Assembly (NCBI RefSeq): GCF_000399665.1
Contig: NZ_KB976986.1
Coordinates: 2,169,555 to 2,233,554 of the forward strand
Reading direction: 5' to 3'
DNA: 64,000 bases
From: Acinetobacter calcoaceticus ANC 3811
GTDB taxonomy: Bacteria > Pseudomonadota > Gammaproteobacteria > Pseudomonadales > Moraxellaceae
Shown here: piece by piece, positions 31,301 to 39,738 of the stretch
How positions within the stretch are numbered: the stretch's first letter is position 1
Layout of the letters: every line of letters starts with the position of its first letter
Position numbers and translations under genes: made by a program
The notes under the pieces: generated by a model
Told to the model about the DNA's origin: nothing
Seen by the model: only the letters and a program-made list of their open reading frames with translations
Databases searched by the model: none

Positions 31301-31805
31301 CTGCTGCCTCTTCAATAAAGATACGCATTTCTTCAGGCTTGGCATCAACCAAACGGTTAATCATGCCTTGTTCAATCACTGCATAAGAACGCGGCCCTAA
31401 CCCTGTTCCTAAGAAAATATCGGTGATATCACGACGGCGGCAACGTGTGCCATTTAAGAAATATTCGGACTTACCTTCACGGGTGACCTGACGACGAACG
31501 GCCAACTCATTATAAGCATTATATGATCCGCCCAATTTGCCATAGGTATTATCAAAACGTAGCTCAACACTCGCTACACCCACTGGCTTACGCTTGGAGG
31601 TTCCTGTGAAAATAATATCTTGCATGCTACCACCACGTAGCTGACGAGCATTTGATTCGCCCATCACCCAACGAATGGCATCAATTACATTTGACTTGCC
31701 ACAACCATTTGGACCAACCACTGCTGTGCGGTTAGCCTTGAAATTTAAAGTTGTACTATCTGCAAAAGATTTAAAGCCGGAAAGTTTTAAACTGCTTAAA
31801 CGCAT
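28356..31805 (-). CDS. smc: Chromosome segregation protein SMC
   Basis: Condensin ATPase. The 1149 residues begin with Walker A GPNGCGKS (31-38). A long Q/E-rich coiled coil follows, then a hinge around residues 510-640, a second coiled coil, the LLSGGEKALTALAL signature and the Walker B APFCVLDEVDAPLDD near the C-terminus. Partners ScpA and ScpB are encoded at 13.2-14.6 kb. The coiled coil is unusually rich in glutamine. It follows a GntR gene by 10 bp. Confidence 0.96.
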   Translation of the reverse strand: MRLSSLKLSGFKSFADSTTLNFKANRTAVVGPNGCGKSNVIDAIRWVMGESNARQLRGGSMQDIIFTGTSKRKPVGVASVELRFDNTYGKLGGSYNAYNELAVRRQVTREGKSEYFLNGTRCRRRDITDIFLGTGLGPRSYAVIEQGMINRLVDAKPEEMRIFIEEAAGVSRYQARRRETLQHLEHTEQNLSRLEDIALELKSQLKTLKRQSETAVQYKTLESQIRTLKIEILSFQADKSVRLQEEYTVQMNELGETFKLVRSELSTIEHDLEATSALFQRLIQQSSPLQQEWQQAEKKLSELKMTLEQKQSLYQQNSMTLVQLEQQKFQTKERLQLSELQLETLNNQLDEQTESLTGIEHTATEAEQNFADLQSQQKQAQQQFEQVKAQVEKQQQQKMQMSAQIEQLGKNVQRIEQQKETLQHQASQIQSHVHEDEQGEFEQQQQQLCREITTLETEIEQQLLRLEQSQQQHQSSKNQHQTLKTEIQVLFSEQKNLSQLVAKQSPKQHQNALRLMQALQLTEQGKPHAQIVEKFLAKWLQAHILETEQTFQEGVARQLKPSEQTSQFKGNLACLNDWIASPQLSIFSNVAIVQNLTSALNEQKQLQHGQSILTIDGYHVGQDWVIALMYDDESQSAQGMLSHRIRLDEIEQALEKQQPELQTVDQILIQQKDKLGQLQSDLQQKQQVVKQKQKDLQQLDVQIAKQQTAAQAFLLQKQQLKDQLAQLDMQLEEDAMQKDDLEIDLHALAIKLETILPDYKTLQFRVEELTEQLEEQQQALQHQQQEREILRRNSTQTTQQIELLEKDISFLQSQYQQINAQMEQAKKFVDPIQLELPNLESEFQQQFAQTEKLQKNWNEWQLELNSVQEKQQTLTDQRHQYQQKDEQLREQLEEKRLAWQAAKSDREHYQEQLKELNAEIKKVLQIDLTEHQQKLEKVQKQFEKIGAVNLAASQEFEEVSQRFDELSHQIQDLENTVTQLKDAMKSIDQETRKLFMTTFDQINQELQNLFPKVFNGGEASLSLEDDWQSGVKLMARPPGKKNSSLALLSGGEKALTALALVFAIFRLNPAPFCVLDEVDAPLDDANVQRYCNLVKELSEHVQFIYITHNKLAMTMATDLLGVTMPEPGTSKLVTVDLEQAKEYGLVSES

Positions 31806-31815
31806 AATGCCCTAA

Positions 31816-32511
31816 CTAGCGGCGTGAGCGTCTTGCCCAGGCCAATTCAATCTGTTTCATTCGTGTCAGCGATTCCAACACAAGGTTACGTAAGTGTCGA
31901 CAAAAATCTTCCATAAATAAAGCGGCTTGTTGTGATTTTCGGATCAAAATTGCATCAGTCACGAGTTTAAATAATTCAAATGCTTCTTGTAGTTCCCGCT
32001 TTGAGGTATTTAAGGTCAAAAAATAACTACGACGTAGTGAAGGTAGTAACTCTTTATAAAACTTCATTAGGTAAGGATTACCGACCATATCTTGCTGTTC
32101 AGCGAGATATTGAAAAACACCATCATAAAATTTTTCGATATCACCTGCTTTTACATGCTCAAATAATTGTTCTAATAAGAGCTGCAATTGATCTGCTTCA
32201 TGTGCTCGCCATGTTTCACTGATGCGTTGAACAATATGCCCCAATAACATCATATTTGTGTCAAACAGTGCTTTAACCTGCTGTGCAGACATTTCTGAAA
32301 CAATTGCCCCGCGGCGCGGAAATATCTCAATTAAATGAGTACGCTCTAATAATAACAATGCTTCACGAACTGATCCTCGGCTCACATCCAGCTCTTTGGC
32401 AATACGTAACTCTTGAATACGCTCGCCTTCAACCAGCTCACCACTAATGATCTGTTCGCTAATATATTTGACAATTTGCTCAGAAAGACTTTCTGTCTCT
32501 TCGAGATTCAT
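31816..32511 (-). CDS. GntR-family (FCD) transcriptional regulator
   Basis: A 231-residue regulator with an N-terminal winged helix (about 8-72, with LDVSRGSVREALLLLE) and a helical FCD-type effector domain. Members of this subfamily usually sense small organic acids. The ligand here cannot be read. It is the first gene of a likely GntR-smc-zipA-ligA transcript, only 10 bp before smc, an odd partner for chromosome maintenance genes. Confidence 0.85.
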   Translation of the reverse strand: MNLEETESLSEQIVKYISEQIISGELVEGERIQELRIAKELDVSRGSVREALLLLERTHLIEIFPRRGAIVSEMSAQQVKALFDTNMMLLGHIVQRISETWRAHEADQLQLLLEQLFEHVKAGDIEKFYDGVFQYLAEQQDMVGNPYLMKFYKELLPSLRRSYFLTLNTSKRELQEAFELFKLVTDAILIRKSQQAALFMEDFCRHLRNLVLESLTRMKQIELAWARRSRR

Positions 32512-32695
32512 AAATCACCCGCTACTTTTTATATGCATTAATCCATGCTTTTCTTTCGCATCCTTGTTTTTAACTGATCGCACCGATTAAAAACTATGTC
32601 ATTGTCTGACAATTTTATTGCATTTTAAGCCAACCCATTTAAAAACAACACCCAAATCGGATGAATAAAAGCCCCGAATGTTCTTATTTTATTGA

Positions 32696-32730
32696 ATAAA
32701 AAAAGCTCGAATTTCTAAAAACTCAAGCTC
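32696..32730 (-). terminator. Terminator after the TauE/SafE gene
   Basis: On the minus strand AGCTTGA pairs with TCGAGCT (one G-U) around a 12-base loop, followed by seven T. It begins 38 bp beyond the stop. Confidence 0.6.
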
Positions 32731-32767
32731 TTAAATCATAGTTCTAGCAAGATGAATATTTTATTTT

Positions 32768-33571
32768 CTAGTGCATAATCCCTTTATATATAAAGTAAGT
32801 ACCTACCACCACTAACAAACAGGCAAAGCATTTTTTCAACATTTGTGGTGACAATGCATGAGCAACTTTTGCGCCAAACTTGGCTGTAACAAAACTCATG
32901 ACACTAATGCCAATAAACGCATAGATGTGCACATAACCAATCGTGTTAGGTACAGAGATGTGTTCTTTTGCACCAAACCACATAAAGCCAATTGCACCCG
33001 CAACAGCAATGGGTAAACCACAAGCAGCAGAAGTTGCGACTGCTTTTTGCATAACAACGCCATGACGGTTTAAATATGGAACAGTTAAGCTGCCGCCCCC
33101 AATACCAAAAATTGCAGAGGCAATACCAATACCACCACCCGCCATAAATTGCATAGGTGTTGAAGGAAGCTGACGTGTTGGGTCAACAACCACATTTGCC
33201 CCTTTAAACATACGATAGGCCATCACAACCGCAAAAACACCAATAATGAGCTGTAAATGCTGACCAGACATCAGATCGGCAATACCCGCTCCTAAAAATG
33301 AACCAATCACCAGCCCAGGTGCTAAATTACGAAAAACAGGCCAAAGAACCGCACCCTTTTTATGGTGGGCCGAAACTGAACTAAAGGACGTTACGATAAT
33401 GGTTGCAAGCGATGTTCCGACTGCAATATGCATGATTACCGCTGGGTCATAGTGCAACTGGGTAAAAACGACATAGAGGATTGGTACAATAATTAGTCCA
33501 CCACCAACTCCAAACAAACCGGCAGTAAAACCAGCAATTGCGCCAATGAGTAAATATATGATTAACTCCAT
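32768..33571 (-). CDS. TauE/SafE family membrane exporter
   Basis: A 267-residue protein with about eight membrane helices and two repeated glycine motifs, GLFGVGGGLIIVP near residue 19 and AIFGIGGGSLTVPY near residue 155, the hallmark of this family. Family members move sulfite, sulfoacetate or other anions. The substrate is unknown. It is divergent from birA with only 30 bp between the start codons, so its promoter must overlap the start of birA. Confidence 0.88.
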   Translation of the reverse strand: MELIIYLLIGAIAGFTAGLFGVGGGLIIVPILYVVFTQLHYDPAVIMHIAVGTSLATIIVTSFSSVSAHHKKGAVLWPVFRNLAPGLVIGSFLGAGIADLMSGQHLQLIIGVFAVVMAYRMFKGANVVVDPTRQLPSTPMQFMAGGGIGIASAIFGIGGGSLTVPYLNRHGVVMQKAVATSAACGLPIAVAGAIGFMWFGAKEHISVPNTIGYVHIYAFIGISVMSFVTAKFGAKVAHALSPQMLKKCFACLLVVVGTYFIYKGIMH

Positions 33572-33601
33572 AAATGTTTTACCACTCTGCTCATATTCAA
33601 C

Positions 33602-34354
33602 ATGGATTTAGAGACTCGCCAACTACAACAACTTTTAAGCGCAAAAAACCAGCTTCCAGAAGTGGTTTTATTAAAAGCAACCACAACTTCGACCAATGAT
33701 GATATTCGTGAAATTGCCAAAAAAGGCATTACAACGGGCTTGGTTTGCAGTGCTCAACAAACTCAAGGGCGAGGTCAACATCAACGGCAATGGATTTCAC
33801 CTGAAGGAAACATTTATTTAAGCACATTGGTTCAAACTCGAACACCCTTAGATGGTCGCTTAGCACTTGAAGTTGCTCTAAATATTCTGCAAATCCCCCA
33901 GTTACAAGCTCTGAATTTGCAAGTGAAATGGCCAAATGATTTGTATAGTACGCATGGAAAATGGGGTGGAATTTTGGTCGAACCGCTTTCCCAGCATCAG
34001 GCTATTGTGGGCGTAGGCATTAATTTAAAAACACCACCAGTGACTGATAGTGATCAACCGATTACATCTCTAGAGGATTTAGGTCTAGAACAAATGAGTC
34101 GTCTTGAACTCATTTCAGAGCTTTATGTGGCGATTCAAAATGCAGCTCGCTGGTTTGATCATGGTTGCTACAACTTGGCTGGACGTTTTAATCACCATGC
34201 TGCATGGCTTAATCAGTTGGTGCAGTTCGAACATAGTCAGGGATTGGTACATGGTCGTTTTGTTGGAATTTCCAATGAAGGTGCAGTAATTCTTGAAACT
34301 CCTGAACCTCAGCAGTTTTATCAAGGTCGCTTAAGACCACAAGCAAATCAATAA
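33602..34354 (+). CDS. birA: Biotin--[acetyl-CoA-carboxylase] ligase, monofunctional
   Basis: Attaches biotin to acetyl-CoA carboxylase through biotinyl-AMP. The 250 residues start directly with the catalytic domain: TTSTNDDI near residue 28, the biotin loop [10 protein letters not shown] near 56, KWPND near 110, and a C-terminal SH3-like cap. The N-terminal helix-turn-helix of E. coli BirA is absent, so it should not repress the bio operon. No ribosome site is visible before ATG. coaX follows 14 bp after. Confidence 0.93.
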   Translation: MDLETRQLQQLLSAKNQLPEVVLLKATTTSTNDDIREIAKKGITTGLVCSAQQTQGRGQHQRQWISPEGNIYLSTLVQTRTPLDGRLALEVALNILQIPQLQALNLQVKWPNDLYSTHGKWGGILVEPLSQHQAIVGVGINLKTPPVTDSDQPITSLEDLGLEQMSRLELISELYVAIQNAARWFDHGCYNLAGRFNHHAAWLNQLVQFEHSQGLVHGRFVGISNEGAVILETPEPQQFYQGRLRPQANQ

Positions 34355-34368
34355 ACAGGTGTTCTTCC

Positions 34369-35103
34369 ATGAAAAGTTTATGGCTTGATATCGGGAACAC
34401 CCGTTTAAAGTATTGGATTACTGAAAATCAACAGATTATTGAACATGCAGCTGAGCTACATTTACAGTCCCCTGCCGATTTATTATTGGGTTTAATTCAA
34501 CACTTTAAACATCAAGGTTTGCATCGCATTGGGATTTCTTCAGTACTCGATACCGAAAACAATCAACGTATTCAGCAGATTTTAAAATGGCTCGAAATTC
34601 CTGTTGTTTTTGCCAAAGTTCATGCTGAATATGCTGAGTTAAAGTGCGGCTATGAAATTCCAAGTCAGCTCGGGATTGACCGTTGGCTACAAGTACTCGC
34701 TGTAGCTCAAACAGATGAAAACTATTGCATTATTGGTTGCGGAACAGCGCTTACGATTGATTTAACGCAAGGCAAACAACATTTAGGTGGTTACATCCTC
34801 CCTAATTTGTATTTGCAGCGCGATGCGCTTATTCAAAATACAAAGGGCATCAAAATTCCAGACTCAGCTTTTGATAATTTAAACCCAGGCAATAACACAG
34901 TCGATGCAGTACACCATGGTATTTTGTTAGGCCTTATTAGTACGATTGAAAGCATTATGCAGCAATCTCCTAAAAAGTTGCTCCTTACGGGTGGAGATGC
35001 TCCTATTTTTGCTAAGTTCTTGAAAAAATATGATCCGGTCGTAGAAACTGATCTTTTGCTCAAAGGACTACAACAATATATTGCTCATTATCCTAAAGAC
35101 TAA
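34369..35103 (+). CDS. coaX: Type III pantothenate kinase
   Basis: First step of CoA synthesis from pantothenate. The 244 residues show [10 protein letters not shown] near the N-terminus, LGIDRWLQ near residue 103, a phosphate-binding [10 protein letters not shown] near 126, and LTGGDAP near 206, as in CoaX rather than CoaA. It lies 14 bp after birA, a common pairing. It takes the product of the panD branch, also encoded in the window. Confidence 0.93.
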   Translation: MKSLWLDIGNTRLKYWITENQQIIEHAAELHLQSPADLLLGLIQHFKHQGLHRIGISSVLDTENNQRIQQILKWLEIPVVFAKVHAEYAELKCGYEIPSQLGIDRWLQVLAVAQTDENYCIIGCGTALTIDLTQGKQHLGGYILPNLYLQRDALIQNTKGIKIPDSAFDNLNPGNNTVDAVHHGILLGLISTIESIMQQSPKKLLLTGGDAPIFAKFLKKYDPVVETDLLLKGLQQYIAHYPKD

Positions 35104-35115
35104 AATACAGAACAA

Positions 35116-35144
35116 AATAAAAGGCGCTATCTGCGCCTTTTATT
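35116..35144. terminator. Bidirectional terminator
   Basis: A perfect 12-bp stem (35116-35127 with 35133-35144) around TATCT. It separates the convergent coaX and ffh. Confidence 0.9.
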
Positions 35145-35152
35145 TTATAAGT

Positions 35153-36568
35153 TTATTTCTTTTGGTCATTGTTGCCAAACAGTGGGCCCATTCCGCCGCC
35201 ACCGCCGCCGCCAAATTGTTTTTGCATATTGCCTAATGAACGCATCATTTTGCTCATACCAGATGGATTCGCAAATTTCTTCATCATTTTAGCCATTTGT
35301 GCTTGTTGCTTAATGAGTTTATTCACTTCAGCAACATCCATACCACAACCAGCTGCAATACGTTTTTTACGACTCGGATTCATCAAGTCTGGATTACGGC
35401 GTTCTTTAACGGTCATTGACTGGATAATAGCTTCCATTTTCTTGACCTGTTTTTCAGGATTTGCTTGCTCAATCGCTTGCTGAATTCCTGCACCGCTCAT
35501 GCCAGGCAACTTATCTAAGAAGCCCATCATGCCGCCCATACTTTTCATTTGCTCAAATTGCATCAGCATATCTTCAAAGTTGAAGCTGCCGCCTTTTTGC
35601 AATTTTTTAGCCATTTTTTCGGCTTTTTCTTTGTCGATTTTGCGTTCAACTTCCTCGACTAAAGAAAGTACGTCACCCATGCCTAAAATACGTTGAGCAA
35701 CACGATCTGGATGGAATGGTTCTAAAGCATCAAGCTTCTCACCCATACCTAAGAACTTGATTGGCTTACCCGTAATTGCACGTACAGAAAGCGCTGCACC
35801 ACCACGTGCATCACCATCAGTTTTAGTAAGAATCACACCCGTAAGTGCTAATGCATCATTAAACGCTTTAGCTGTATTTGCAGCATCCTGACCTGTCATG
35901 GCATCAACCACGAACAAGGTTTCAGTCGGCTTAACGGCAGCATGTAATTCTTTAATTTCGTCCATCATGTCTTCATCGACATGCAAACGACCTGCGGTAT
36001 CGACAATCAATACATCAGCAAACTGGATTTTTGCTTGTTCAATTGCACGATTAACGATATCAATTGGCTTTTCAGAAGCATCTGAAGGAATAAAACCGGC
36101 ACCAACTTCTGCTGACACAGTTTCTAACTGTTTAATCGCTGCTGGACGGTAAACGTCCGCAGAAACCGTCATTACTTTTTTCTTTTGACGTTCTTTTAAG
36201 AAACGTGCCAACTTAGCGGCAGTTGTTGTTTTACCCGCACCTTGTAAACCAGCAAGTAATACAACAACGGGAGGCTTAGCACTTAAATCAAGTGTTTCAT
36301 TCGCCTCACCCATCATCTTGGTGAGTTCGTCATAGACAATTTTTACAAATGCCTGGCCTGGTGATAACTGAGTCATCACTTCTTGGCCCAATGCCTCTTC
36401 CTTAACTTTCGCGATAAATTCACGAGTTACAGGTAACGCGACATCGGCTTCAAGAAGTGCCATACGTACTTCACGTAAGGTATCTTTAATATTGTCTTCG
36501 GTCAGCTGCCCTGAGCCAGTAACATTTCTTAAACTCTGTGTGAGTCGTTCTGTTAAGGTATCAAACAT
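35153..36568 (-). CDS. ffh: Signal recognition particle protein Ffh
   Basis: GTPase subunit of the signal recognition particle that brings nascent membrane proteins to FtsY. The 471 residues include the N domain, the GLQGAGKTTTAAKLA P-loop near residue 105, DTAGR and TKTDGDARGG in the G domain, and a methionine-rich M domain. The C-terminus is a run of seven glycines and a short polar tail. It is a single gene on this strand. Confidence 0.97.
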   Translation of the reverse strand: MFDTLTERLTQSLRNVTGSGQLTEDNIKDTLREVRMALLEADVALPVTREFIAKVKEEALGQEVMTQLSPGQAFVKIVYDELTKMMGEANETLDLSAKPPVVVLLAGLQGAGKTTTAAKLARFLKERQKKKVMTVSADVYRPAAIKQLETVSAEVGAGFIPSDASEKPIDIVNRAIEQAKIQFADVLIVDTAGRLHVDEDMMDEIKELHAAVKPTETLFVVDAMTGQDAANTAKAFNDALALTGVILTKTDGDARGGAALSVRAITGKPIKFLGMGEKLDALEPFHPDRVAQRILGMGDVLSLVEEVERKIDKEKAEKMAKKLQKGGSFNFEDMLMQFEQMKSMGGMMGFLDKLPGMSGAGIQQAIEQANPEKQVKKMEAIIQSMTVKERRNPDLMNPSRKKRIAAGCGMDVAEVNKLIKQQAQMAKMMKKFANPSGMSKMMRSLGNMQKQFGGGGGGGMGPLFGNNDQKK

Positions 36569-36708
36569 TGCAAAATCCGCTTAAAATGGCTAGTTGCAAA
36601 AAAATCTTTCTCGAAATAGAAAATTTATGCATAGAATGCTATAGGATACTTTAGTTCGCAGCGAATTTATATCTTATATAGATGAATTAATCCTGAAAAA
36701 GGTTTGAC

Positions 36709-37518
36709 ATGATTAGCCTCCCCTTGGTTTACACAATTTTGGCACTCATCGCATATACCACTTCTTTCTGGTATTTGTTTATTCGTTTAATGTCAAAACG
36801 TGAACCAAACCCATGGTTATTTGCTTTTATTGCGACTTTGGCACTTCTGCTGCATGGTACAGTTTTATGCCATGCCATGCTGACACCAGCCGGCATTAAC
36901 TACGATGTTTTTAATTTAGTATCGTTTACATCGTGGCTTATGCTGTTGTTAAGTTTAATTTTTAGTATTTTTCGCCCTATTGTACCGTTGAACTTATTAG
37001 GTATTCCTGTAGCGGCTATTGGCCTTATTTTAGGTTTTGCATTCAGCCGACCAAATCAATTTATTGAGCAGCATTCATTAGGCTTAGATACTCATATTAT
37101 TCTTTCACTTTCTGCTTATGCAGTTTTACTGATGGCAACCATTCACGCTATTTTGCTATGGTTCCAAAATCGTGAACTCAAAAAGAAACAAAAAAAACGT
37201 TTTTGGGTCAATTTACTTCCGCCAATTCAGGCGATGGAGTCTTTGTTATTTGATCTGATCATTACTGGATTTATTTTATTAACGATTGCACTCGCTTTTG
37301 GTTTCTTGACGATCGATAGCTTCTTTGCACAGCATCTCGCTCATAAAACCGTATTTAGTATTATTTCTTGGTTTATCTATGGATCACTCTTGATTGGCCA
37401 TTACAAACTTGGATGGCGAGGTCAAAAAGCGATTCGTTTTACCTTAATCGGTTTTGTGCTTTTGGCGATTGGTTTTATTGGCAGTAAATTTGTGCTTGAA
37501 ATGATCTTAGGCCGTTAA
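36709..37518 (+). CDS. CcsA/YpjD-like cytochrome c assembly family membrane protein
   Basis: A 269-residue polytopic protein with about eight membrane helices and the family segments HGTVLCHAM (His near residue 46) and HKTVFSIISWFIYG plus GWRGQKAIR near the C-terminus. The heme-handling WWD motif of true CcsA/CcmF is not visible. Genes of this type are usually found next to ffh, as here. Function unproven; a role in heme or cytochrome assembly is only suggested by family. Confidence 0.8.
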   Translation: MISLPLVYTILALIAYTTSFWYLFIRLMSKREPNPWLFAFIATLALLLHGTVLCHAMLTPAGINYDVFNLVSFTSWLMLLLSLIFSIFRPIVPLNLLGIPVAAIGLILGFAFSRPNQFIEQHSLGLDTHIILSLSAYAVLLMATIHAILLWFQNRELKKKQKKRFWVNLLPPIQAMESLLFDLIITGFILLTIALAFGFLTIDSFFAQHLAHKTVFSIISWFIYGSLLIGHYKLGWRGQKAIRFTLIGFVLLAIGFIGSKFVLEMILGR

Positions 37519-37602
37519 ATAAATTAAAACTTCTTCGATACTAGACAGCGTTATACATATCCCGTATAACGCTGTTTTCTTTTTGCTCAGGTGACACAGA
37601 CT

Positions 37603-38547
37603 GTGAAACTCATACTCGCTCCAATGGAAGGTTTAACTGACCCGATCATGCGGGATACACTCACATCTGTTGGTCATTTCGACTGGTGTGTGACCGAGTT
37701 TATTCGAGTTACAGACAGTATTTTGCCAGACCATATTTACTATAGTTTTTGTCCAGAATTAAAAAATGACGGTAAAACAGCAGCTGGTACACCTGTTCAT
37801 GTCCAATTCTTAGGTAACAATCCAGATATGCTGGCAGCAAATGCAGCAAGAGTTGTAGAGCTTGGTGCACCAGCAATTGATCTAAATTTCGGTTGTCCTG
37901 CAAAAACTGTAAACCGACACAGAGGCGGCTCTGTTCTTCTTGATGAACCTGATGTTGTACATATGCTCATTAAAGCAGTCAGAGATGCGGTACCTGCACA
38001 CATTCCTGTTTCAGCAAAAATGCGTTTAGGTTATCTCGATGAAAACCACACCATGGAAAATGCCCACGCTGTTGAAGATGCTGGTGCAAGCTGGTTAACT
38101 GTACACGCTCGAACTAAAGCAGATGGTTACACACCTCCTGCTTATTGGGAAAAAATTCTGCCCATTAAAGAAGCTTTAAAAATTAATGTAATTGCCAACG
38201 GTGAAATCTGGAACAATGCTGATGCTAGAGCCTGTCAGCAACAGTCTGGTTGTGACGACTTAATGATTGGTCGTGGTGCGGTAACGACTCCAGATTTAAC
38301 ACAATGCATTCGCCAAAACATGGATGAAGCGTTATTTAGTTGGGAACAACTGGTTGATTTACAAATTCGCTTTTTAAACGGTCAGGCAAAGACAGAAATT
38401 GGTATGGTTGGTCGTTATAAGCAATGGTTAGGCATGATGACGAAAGCCTACCCTCAAGCGAAAGAATTATGGGACCAAGTTAAACGTATTAAAGCTTTGG
38501 ATGAAATTGTCCAACAGTTAGAACACACCAGATCAGAAAACATTTAA
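37603..38547 (+). CDS. dusC: tRNA-dihydrouridine(16) synthase
   Basis: FMN enzyme reducing uridine in the tRNA D-loop. I choose GTG 37603 (314 residues). An AGGTGA ribosome site lies 8 bases upstream, and the product then begins KLILAPMEG, like E. coli DusC. A GTG at 37591 would place that ribosome site inside the coding sequence. Motifs are ITEFIRV-like VTEFIRV, which separates DusC from DusA/B, LNFGCPAKTVN with the catalytic Cys, and IANGEIW. Confidence 0.9.
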   Translation: MKLILAPMEGLTDPIMRDTLTSVGHFDWCVTEFIRVTDSILPDHIYYSFCPELKNDGKTAAGTPVHVQFLGNNPDMLAANAARVVELGAPAIDLNFGCPAKTVNRHRGGSVLLDEPDVVHMLIKAVRDAVPAHIPVSAKMRLGYLDENHTMENAHAVEDAGASWLTVHARTKADGYTPPAYWEKILPIKEALKINVIANGEIWNNADARACQQQSGCDDLMIGRGAVTTPDLTQCIRQNMDEALFSWEQLVDLQIRFLNGQAKTEIGMVGRYKQWLGMMTKAYPQAKELWDQVKRIKALDEIVQQLEHTRSENI

Positions 38548-38560
38548 CGCAGTATAGTCA

Positions 38561-38605
38561 AAAAAAAGAGGGCGATTGTTTTTACAACCGCCCTCTTTCG
38601 TTTTT
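38561..38605. terminator. Bidirectional terminator
   Basis: AAAGAGGGCG (38565-38574) pairs with CGCCCTCTTT (38589-38598), with A and T tracts outside and a further TTGT/ACAA pairing inside. It is shared by dusC and the exported-protein cluster. Confidence 0.88.
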
Positions 38606-38626
38606 CAGGTTAAGTAATTATTTTTT

Positions 38627-39580
38627 CTAAAAGCCACTTACTTTCATTTTAAAGTCAGTTACAGAAACACCAGTGACACCAAAACTCCCCATTGAGCCAT
38701 TCGGTAAATTATTAAACGTTGTTGTATTTTGGGTACCCATATTTCCTAAAGTGACATTATTAAGTGAAGCATCAAATTTACTTGATACGCCTGTATTTCC
38801 AAAAGTTAATCCAGTTGGATCAACACCTGCATAGAAACCATCAAGTACAAAACCTGTTGAGGTATTTGTGCCAGCAAATTTAAATCCAAATGTAGCACCC
38901 GTATTATCAGACACTAAAGTAATTGGACAACCTGCAGCAGCAGAACAAATAGATTGAATTGCCCCTCCAAATTTAACCATAACTGATTGAGCAGCATGGC
39001 CAAGCTGAATATTTAAACGAGGTTTATTAGTTTGTACAAAGTTAATATCCAGATTGCCAGTAGAACGGATCAGCTCTTTTACACCCGTATTTACTGTCGT
39101 TCCCGAACTAAAAATTGATTTTGGTGCATAGCTTGTTAGTGCGTAATCGGATGGACTAGATAAGGATGCACTTGGGGCTAAATAAACTGAAAATGGTAAA
39201 AGTCGAATACCATTTACATCACTCCCCATGGATACCGCTAAATTTAAAAAAGGATTTCCACCACCAGCATCGACATCCATTGCAATATTAAAAGAAGGAT
39301 TACTCGATACGGCAGCTTTAATAAACTCTATGCCAGGAACCGGATTAGTAGAATTCCCTGCAATGACAAAGCCAGCCTTACTGTTATATGAAGTTGAAGC
39401 GATACCATTTGTATCAATCAGAGCGACTTGATTAAATTTAACTTTATCAGCCTGAATACCTAAGGTTAAACCATTTTGGCCCGTTGCTGCCGCAAGGCTT
39501 TGATCATCCAAAGGCTGCATTGCAAAAACACTTGAACTACTGGCAAGTAGCAACCAGCACCCTATATTTTTATTCTTCAT
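38627..39580 (-). CDS. Exported GQxG-motif protein, gene 5 of the cluster
   Basis: A 317-residue protein. It has a signal peptide of about 20 residues ending SVFA, then the shared motif LDDQSLAAATGQNGLTL (about 24-40) and a Ser/Thr/Asn/Gly-rich, beta-looking body. Its only two mature cysteines form a C-x5-C pair (CSAAAGC). The C-terminus, MGSFGVTGVSVTDFKMKVSGF without its last residue, resembles the tail of gene 2. Related genes are annotated fil in other Acinetobacter as I recall. It lies 158 bp after gene 4, possibly with its own promoter. Function unknown. Confidence 0.82.
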   Translation of the reverse strand: MKNKNIGCWLLLASSSSVFAMQPLDDQSLAAATGQNGLTLGIQADKVKFNQVALIDTNGIASTSYNSKAGFVIAGNSTNPVPGIEFIKAAVSSNPSFNIAMDVDAGGGNPFLNLAVSMGSDVNGIRLLPFSVYLAPSASLSSPSDYALTSYAPKSIFSSGTTVNTGVKELIRSTGNLDINFVQTNKPRLNIQLGHAAQSVMVKFGGAIQSICSAAAGCPITLVSDNTGATFGFKFAGTNTSTGFVLDGFYAGVDPTGLTFGNTGVSSKFDASLNNVTLGNMGTQNTTTFNNLPNGSMGSFGVTGVSVTDFKMKVSGF

Positions 39581-39707
39581 GTCGCTCTAATCCTTAAGAG
39601 ACAAACGCTTATTATTTGTTCAGACTATCAGAATAATATACAAGTACAAAACAATTATCCCTATAACCCGACGAATGCAAATCTAATCACATTAAAATAA
39701 AAACCAC

Positions 39708-39730
39708 ATAAAAAGTGGCAATGACTGCCA
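39708..39730 (-). terminator. Weak hairpin after gene 4 of the exported cluster
   Basis: TGGCA (39716-39720) pairs with TGCCA (39726-39730). On the minus strand the 5-bp stem is followed by C and five T. It may reduce read-through into gene 5. Confidence 0.4.
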
Positions 39731-39738
39731 TTTTTTGA

